From NCBI GenBank assembly GCA_964467175.1, contig CAYXNY010000032.1, forward strand, positions 1 through 8,239: a stretch of 8,239 bases of DNA, written 5' to 3'. The notes under the pieces were generated by a model, which saw only the letters and a list, made by a program, of their open reading frames with translations, was not told the origin of the DNA and did not search any database. Made by a program: the position numbers and the translations under genes. Position 1 is the first letter of the stretch. Every line of letters starts with the position of its first letter. Of the stretch, positions 5,128 to 8,239 are shown one piece after another. The stretch comes from JAWAFD01 sp964467175. GTDB taxonomy: Archaea > Micrarchaeota > Micrarchaeia > Anstonellales > J096.

Positions 5128-5451
5128 ATGAAGGTAAAATCCAACGAGGCGTATCCAGTCGCCAGTGTTTATGAAGCGGTATCCAAACAGGAAAGCGAGC
5201 AGATGGATTTCAACACAAAGATCGCATACGACCACGGTTCAAAGTACAAGCTGAAAAAAAGCGAGGCGCTTTCGCTGAAGAAAAAAATAATGGGTGCAGA
5301 TAAAAGCATAACCGATGAGATGGCGACAAAAATAGTCGATGTTCTCCCAAAATATCCGGAAACTCTGGACGCCCTTCTCGTTCCGTACAAAATAAAGCTG
5401 GAAGAGGGCGTGAAGGAAAAAATCATTTCGCTTGTGAAGGAGGTTGTGTGA
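5128..5451 (+). CDS. rpoF: DNA-directed RNA polymerase subunit F (Rpb4)
   Basis: Stalk subunit of archaeal RNA polymerase; with RpoE (Rpb7) it forms the F/E stalk that helps open promoters, bind nascent RNA and support processivity. The 107-residue length fits the family. Seen: N-terminal contact strand (NEAYPVASVYEAV, 6-18), a long helical section (KLKKSEALSLKKKIMGADK, 41-59) and the HRDC-like helices with the conserved ITDEMATKIVDVLPKYPETLDALL (61-84), followed by a C-terminal helix. It lies 4 nt after rpl21e and overlaps the DUF655 start by 1 nt (TGATG). This gene order is typical of archaea. Confidence 0.95.
   Translation: MKVKSNEAYPVASVYEAVSKQESEQMDFNTKIAYDHGSKYKLKKSEALSLKKKIMGADKSITDEMATKIVDVLPKYPETLDALLVPYKIKLEEGVKEKIISLVKEVV
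5437..5444 (+). promoter_or_regulatory. Strong SD of the DUF655 gene
   Basis: AAGGAGGT lies 6 nt before ATG 5451 and inside the rpoF coding region. It decides the start: the in-frame GTG at 5448 would have too short a spacer. Confidence 0.75.
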
Positions 5452-5999
5452 TGGAGGAGTATGCATACATTATAGACTACCTTCCGTATGGCGCGTCCGG
5501 CTCCTATTCGCGCGAGCCGAAGGTCCAGCTTGCGGGAGAGAATTTTTTCACCCTCCTCGAAGCAACGGTTAAGCAGAACTCCAACCCGGCGATCGGCGCA
5601 AGGGTTTATGTTGGAAAGGATTCTAGGGATGTTGTGGAAAAGATAAAGAAAAGGCTTTCATTCAGCGAGCTTACGACCGCAGCCAAGGACAATCTGCGCC
5701 CTGTGATAAGGCAGATAATAATGGCTAAGGAAAAAGAGTTTATAAAATTCATAAACACAGCCGGGCCCATTTCCATACGGGTTCATCAGCTCGAGCTTAT
5801 TCCCGGGGTGGGAAAAAAGAACATGGAAATACTGCTTGAGGAAAGGGGGAAAAAGCCATTTGAGGATTTTGCGGAGGTCAAGAAAAGGGTGCCCACATGG
5901 CTGGACCCTGTCGGATCTTTTGTAGAGAGAATAATCAGCGAGTTGGAAGGAAAGGAAAAACACTACTTTTTTGCAAAACCATTCATCGAGCGGCCGTAA
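5451..5999 (+). CDS. DUF655 family nucleic-acid-binding protein
   Basis: Conserved archaeal protein normally encoded after rpoF, presumed to bind RNA or DNA in the ribosome/transcription context; the exact role is unknown. The 182 residues begin with a beta-rich, OB-like part (EEYAYIIDYLPYG, 2-14; ARVYVGKDSR, 50-59). A helical centre follows (DNLRPVIRQIIMAKEKEFIKF, 80-100). A helix-hairpin-helix comes next with LELIPGVGKKNMEILLEERG (114-133), where IPGVGK is the phosphate-binding hairpin. The family's C-terminal PTWLDPVGSFVERIISEL closes the domain. It overlaps rpoF by one base. In many archaea the next gene is the 16S rRNA dimethyltransferase ksgA; here an unrelated minus-strand gene follows and overlaps the last 17 bp. 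Confidence 0.92.
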   Translation: MEEYAYIIDYLPYGASGSYSREPKVQLAGENFFTLLEATVKQNSNPAIGARVYVGKDSRDVVEKIKKRLSFSELTTAAKDNLRPVIRQIIMAKEKEFIKFINTAGPISIRVHQLELIPGVGKKNMEILLEERGKKPFEDFAEVKKRVPTWLDPVGSFVERIISELEGKEKHYFFAKPFIERP

Positions 6000-6759
6000 T
6001 GGCCAGAATTTCGTTTGCTATTTTTAAGAATTCTTCTTTCCTCGCCCTTATCGTTTCTTCCGAATACCCTGCCCTTGCCATAAGAATTTTCAACTCCGTC
6101 ATTGTTATCCTTTCTATTCCTTTTTCTTTGAACTTTTCCAGCTCTTCCAGAAAGGCCTTTCTTTTGTTTTTGTTCGCTTTCGGCTCAACCACCTGGCTTT
6201 TTACAATATAGTTTTCTTTGATTAGTTTATTCCTGTATGCCGCATAGTTCCTTCCAATGCTTTTTTTGCTTAGACCTTCGCCGATGCAGATTTCTATTAT
6301 CTGCTCCCGGGTTATGTACCCCTGCTTTCTTAAAATTCTTCCAACCCGAATTCCAATTCTCTCTATCGGCCTCAGCTCGTCCATCTCTTCTATGCCTCTA
6401 AAAAGTTCATGCTTTATTGTTGTTGGAACGCTCCATGTCCTAACCATCTTCCTTACCCATTTAACCCTCCTAATTTTTAATCTAAGTTCGGGAACTAACG
6501 CCCACCCCATCTGCCCGCCGGATTCTATCCAGTATCTTATCGCTTCGGGGTCGTTCATAAGAATGTGATTGATAAGCGCTCTTTTTTCTACGCACCCTCC
6601 TTCTGGTTTTATGATCCTTGACGCCATTCTTTTAAGGCATTTTCTCCATCCTTCTGTTTCATTCAGCTTTAGTCCTTCTTCCATAAGCCCATAGAGTAGA
6701 GGGCATCGTGGGTGCGGATCTGCAAACTTTGGCGTTCTTCCCTTCAAAACTCTTTTCAC
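5983..6759 (-). CDS. Hypothetical protein, 258 aa, possible winged-helix DNA-binding regions
   Basis: Family not recognised. It is soluble, basic and largely helical. Residues 1-80 contain HPRCPLLYGLMEEGL (16-30), Cys19, Cys41 and Cys56, and NDPEAIRYWIESGG (69-82). Residues 145-185 (KQGYITREQIIEICIGEGLSKKSIGRNYAAYRNKLIKENYIV) have the spacing of a helix-turn-helix with a wing, the second helix being SKKSIGRNYAAYR. Residues 218-250 (ITMTELKILMARAGYSEETIRARKEEF) could be another HTH. Start: GTG 6759, because a TATA-like CTTAAAAAA lies about 27 nt upstream and no ATG is better placed; it would be leaderless. Its 3' end overlaps DUF655 by 17 bp, convergent. It could be a lineage-specific regulator; DNA binding is inference from pattern only. 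Confidence 0.7.
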   Translation of the reverse strand: MKRVLKGRTPKFADPHPRCPLLYGLMEEGLKLNETEGWRKCLKRMASRIIKPEGGCVEKRALINHILMNDPEAIRYWIESGGQMGWALVPELRLKIRRVKWVRKMVRTWSVPTTIKHELFRGIEEMDELRPIERIGIRVGRILRKQGYITREQIIEICIGEGLSKKSIGRNYAAYRNKLIKENYIVKSQVVEPKANKNKRKAFLEELEKFKEKGIERITMTELKILMARAGYSEETIRARKEEFLKIANEILAITAAR

Positions 6760-6874
6760 ATTCTTATTTGTTCTAAAACATTTTTTAAGGGTTTCAGTAA
6801 GCTGTTAAGTAACGTAATCTATAATTTGACGATTTAACGAAGTCGACGAAGCGTTTTGCTTGGCGGTTCATTTT
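6760..6874. promoter_or_regulatory. Promoter of the 258-aa gene and 3' flank of the 203-aa gene
   Basis: On the minus strand, CTTAAAAAA (6781-6789) is the TATA candidate, about 27 nt from GTG 6759. The rest (6790-6874) is AT-rich. It holds AAGC-GTTTT-GCTT (6849-6861), a weak hairpin just after the stop of the 203-aa gene, and two CGAAG copies (6838-6842, 6847-6851). No gene seen. Confidence 0.45.
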
Positions 6875-7486
6875 CTAAATCCATCTTTGCGTATATTTTG
6901 AGTAGTTATACTCATCTATTAACTTGATAAGTGTTTTATCCCGCCGGCTAATGTAGTTTTTAACTTTATCTGCTATGGTTTTTGTAATCTTACAAAATGA
7001 AACATATTTTTCGGCAGGCTGCTCGTTATAGTAGCATCCGTAAGCTCGTGCAATCTTATCGTCCCATAAAGGGAAGAAACGGGGGGCTAAGAGATGCAAA
7101 GCTTTAGCTACGGCGACGGGACTCTTAGTTCCTTGTTTTTTGCCCGAAGCAATTTGCAGAGACTCAAGAAAATCGTTGAATAACTGCTCAATATCATCTT
7201 CGTCGGAACTTGATAAACTGAAAATATCTCTATTTCTGAAGTTTTCAATTTTTTGGAGGTTATTAGTTATAGATTTTTCAAGTTTGTCAAAGTCAAAAAT
7301 ACCATATCTATAAAATGCCTGATTCCATGTTAACAGCAATACGCCTAATCCATCTGCCACATCCGAAGGTTTACCCCAGAAATGCGATATGAAGAAAGTC
7401 GCTACTTTATACATGGCATCACGCTTCTCATGTTTTTCAAATTCCTCACAGCCTTTAAGAAATTCTTCACGATTTGGAATATTCAT
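6875..7486 (-). CDS. Hypothetical protein, 203 aa, all-helical, with LHLLAPRFFPLWDDKIA motif
   Basis: I recognise the motif style but cannot name the family. The soluble protein is predicted helical throughout. Notable are LLTWNQAFYRYG (51-62), an acidic stretch SLSSSDEDD (90-98), and a strongly conserved-looking core SPVAVAKALHLLAPRFFPLWDDKIARAYG (122-150). That core resembles a helical fold seen in scattered bacterial and archaeal hypotheticals, with the pattern LH-L-P--FPLWD---A. The C-terminal helices are basic. The gene is visibly more AT-rich and richer in Asn, Ser and Tyr codons ending in A/T than its neighbours, which may mark horizontal acquisition. A TATA box (7509-7516) 26 nt upstream makes it leaderless. 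No TM segment, signal peptide or metal motif. Function unknown. Confidence 0.72.
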   Translation of the reverse strand: MNIPNREEFLKGCEEFEKHEKRDAMYKVATFFISHFWGKPSDVADGLGVLLLTWNQAFYRYGIFDFDKLEKSITNNLQKIENFRNRDIFSLSSSDEDDIEQLFNDFLESLQIASGKKQGTKSPVAVAKALHLLAPRFFPLWDDKIARAYGCYYNEQPAEKYVSFCKITKTIADKVKNYISRRDKTLIKLIDEYNYSKYTQRWI

Positions 7487-7508
7487 GTTGCTATTTCTCC
7501 AACCCCAT

Positions 7509-7516
7509 ATTTAAAT
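7509..7516 (-). promoter_or_regulatory. TATA box of the 203-aa gene
   Basis: ATTTAAAT, again palindromic, centred at 7512.5, which is 26.5 nt from the minus-strand ATG at 7486. In the other direction no start codon lies at the matching distance, so here it appears to work one way. Confidence 0.62.
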
Positions 7517-7570
7517 CCTGCTGTACATGCCGCCTAAACAAGTTGCCAGAACAACCCCCTTTCAGATACC

Positions 7571-7578
7571 TTTAAATA
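7571..7578 (+). promoter_or_regulatory. TATA box of the 125-aa gene
   Basis: TTTAAATA within CCTTTAAATACC, centred 25.5 nt before ATG 7600. Predicted leaderless transcript; no SD is present in the intervening bases. Confidence 0.65.
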
Positions 7579-7599
7579 CCCCCGAAGCGTAATTATTTT

Positions 7600-7977
7600 A
7601 TGAACCTTCCATCCTACCGGGAGGATGAATTTAATTTTGCGAGAAAAAAACTAGAAAGAAAAATAGACGAATATAAAAAAAGAAATAGCGCCCAATCCAG
7701 CCTTCCTATTAATTACTCCGACGTGCCAGAAAAAACTGCGCTTTCAGATGCCAATACAAGAATGCTCTACGATTTGAAGAAAGCCGAGAAGTACGGGGAG
7801 ATCGCAAAAATTGCTTTGGAGTATTTCAAAGCCGGAGATGAGAAAAACGGGGAAAGATACCTTGCAACTCTTTATGCAAACAGCCCGGAGAATTTTGAAA
7901 AGGTTGCGAGAGAACTTCACCACTTAGGAACATCCTATCCTGTTTTTGAGATTAAAGAGCCAGTAATAAAGGCATGA
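7600..7977 (+). CDS. Hypothetical protein, 125 aa, helical/coiled-coil
   Basis: Not recognised. It is a soluble, charged protein without Cys. Residues 8-28 (EDEFNFARKKLERKIDEYKKR) form a likely coiled-coil helix. A polar linker follows (SAQSSLPINYSDVPEK). Residues 53-108 then look like a run of short antiparallel helices (MLYDLKKAEKYGEIAKIALEYF; DEKNGERYLATLYANSPENFEKVARELHHLG), reminiscent of TPR-like helical pairs. Start ATG 7600 fits the leaderless distance from the TATA at 7571-7578. The next element is the tRNA-Val gene 34 bp downstream, with its own promoter candidate. It may be a small scaffold or adaptor protein; this is inference from helix pattern only. Confidence 0.68.
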   Translation: MNLPSYREDEFNFARKKLERKIDEYKKRNSAQSSLPINYSDVPEKTALSDANTRMLYDLKKAEKYGEIAKIALEYFKAGDEKNGERYLATLYANSPENFEKVARELHHLGTSYPVFEIKEPVIKA

Positions 7978-7985
7978 TTAAAAAC
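7977..7985 (+). promoter_or_regulatory. Box A candidate for tRNA-Val
   Basis: ATTAAAAAC is centred about 30 nt before the tRNA 5' end, so transcription would start close to base 8008. A second AT-rich run, ATTAAATAA (7996-8004), is too close to the tRNA to act as its TATA box under normal spacing. The first overlaps the stop codon of the upstream gene. Confidence 0.45.
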
Positions 7986-8047
7986 TTTTTGTGGATTAAA
8001 TAAACTCTGAAGGGCCCGTAGTCGAGTGGTAAGACGTTACCCTGACA

Positions 8048-8092
8048 AAGCCTTTTCCGTATAAGTCGGAAGAAAAGGAAAAGGTTTTGGAG
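8048..8092 (+). other. Canonical 45-nt anticodon-loop intron (37/38) of tRNA-Val
   Basis: A full BHB motif is visible. The exon helix is TTACC/GGTAA. The central helix is CTGA (8042-8045) with TTGG (8087-8090). The 5' bulge is C8046-A8047-A8048 and the 3' bulge A8091-G8092-C8093. The intron helix is a 10-bp stem AGCCTTTTCC (8049-8058)/GGAAAAGGTT (8077-8086). Cutting after the second base of each bulge leaves a normal seven-base anticodon loop. Confidence 0.92.
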
Positions 8093-8114
8093 CGGTAAAG
8101 ATCCCCAGTTCGAT

Positions 8115-8239
8115 AGACAAACCGCAGGGGGCAACTGCCCCCTTCAGTTTTGATGTGGCGAAGCAAGTGCAACCCAACTATTTAGAAGAGTCGGGTTGCG
8201 CCGAAGCCCACCCAAAGGGTTAGCATGGTTGGGTGGGTT
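8115..8239 (+). other. 5' part of a large T-loop intron (59/60) of tRNA-Val, highly structured
   Basis: It starts after T8114 by analogy with the T-loop intron at 72-149. It contains three strong hairpins: AGGGGGC (8126-8132)/GCCCCCT (8137-8143) with loop AACT; GCAACCC (8169-8175)/GGGTTGC (8193-8199); and CCCACCCAA (8207-8215)/TTGGGTGGG (8229-8237). The first intron bases GACAAACC (8116-8123) have no partner inside the window, as expected if the closing strand lies just beyond. No ORF. Intron status is inferred until the 3' exon is seen. Confidence 0.6.

Larger units (their letters stand above)
8012..8239 (+). tRNA. tRNA-Val(GAC), interrupted by two introns; last exon beyond the window
   Basis: Seen: acceptor strand GGGCCCG (8012-8018), TA, D arm GTC-GAGTGGTAA-GAC (8021-8035), G26, and anticodon stem TTACC (8037-8041) with GGTAA (8094-8098). 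After removing 8048-8092 the loop reads CTGACAC with anticodon GAC (8044-8046), valine. Variable bases AGATC (8099-8103) follow, then the T-stem 5' strand CCCAG (8104-8108) and the T loop TTCGAT (8109-8114). The expected continuation (one loop base, CTGGG, then CGGGCCC) is absent from the remaining 125 bases. The tRNA is therefore broken at position 59/60, exactly where the other tRNA in this window carries a spliceable intron. The simplest reading is a second, large intron with the 3' exon past 8239. A split or degenerate gene is the alternative. Confidence 0.85.

Noticed and set aside
1..8239. CRISPR array, insertion sequence, integrase attachment duplication or toxin-antitoxin pair
   Set aside because: No spaced repeats, transposase or integrase motifs were seen. 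The tRNA interruptions carry no duplicated 3' tRNA segment inside the window, and the small genes do not form recognised pairs.

Overview
The window is a compact stretch of archaeal chromosome. The marker genes are archaeal: TATA-binding protein, ribosomal protein L21e, RNA polymerase subunit F (Rpb4) and DUF655. There are also bulge-helix-bulge (BHB) tRNA introns, TATA boxes about 26 nt from start codons, and Shine-Dalgarno (SD) sites that match the GGAGGTGATC complement of the 16S 3' end. Very tight packing, an archaeal cold-shock protein and tRNAs with several introns at non-canonical positions suggest a small-genome DPANN-type archaeon such as a Micrarchaeota or Diapherotrites relative. 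That lineage call is inference.

Layout. Positions 1-163 hold the 3' part of a class II tRNA, best read as tRNA-Leu; its 5' half lies before base 1. It carries the tail of an anticodon-loop intron and a complete 78-nt intron in the T loop. After an RNA-like spacer come hsp20 (+) and an APC amino acid permease (-), convergent around a shared hairpin. A cold-shock gene (-) and a hypothetical gene (+) diverge from one TATA region. A YdjM-type membrane metal hydrolase (-) and a two-TM hypothetical (+) diverge from a perfectly palindromic TATA box and are both leaderless. Next come a DUF59/MIP18 protein and TBP (- operon, overlapping), divergent from the + operon rpl21e-rpoF-DUF655. Then come two orphan minus-strand genes (258 and 203 aa) and a 125-aa plus-strand gene, all apparently leaderless. 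The window ends in tRNA-Val(GAC), which has a canonical 45-nt anticodon intron and is interrupted again in the T loop; its last exon lies beyond base 8239.

How it fits together. The central block (TBP, L21e, Rpb4, DUF655, DUF59) is information-processing and Fe-S housekeeping. The sides carry stress functions (Hsp20, Csp), transport and lineage-specific small proteins. The most interesting signals are the two T-loop introns at the same tRNA position (59/60), which use the invariant TTCG of the T loop as the central BHB helix; the uniform leaderless promoter geometry, including symmetric promoters that drive two genes; and an unusually symmetric TBP in the same neighbourhood. I found no CRISPR array, insertion sequence or obvious multi-gene defence system.
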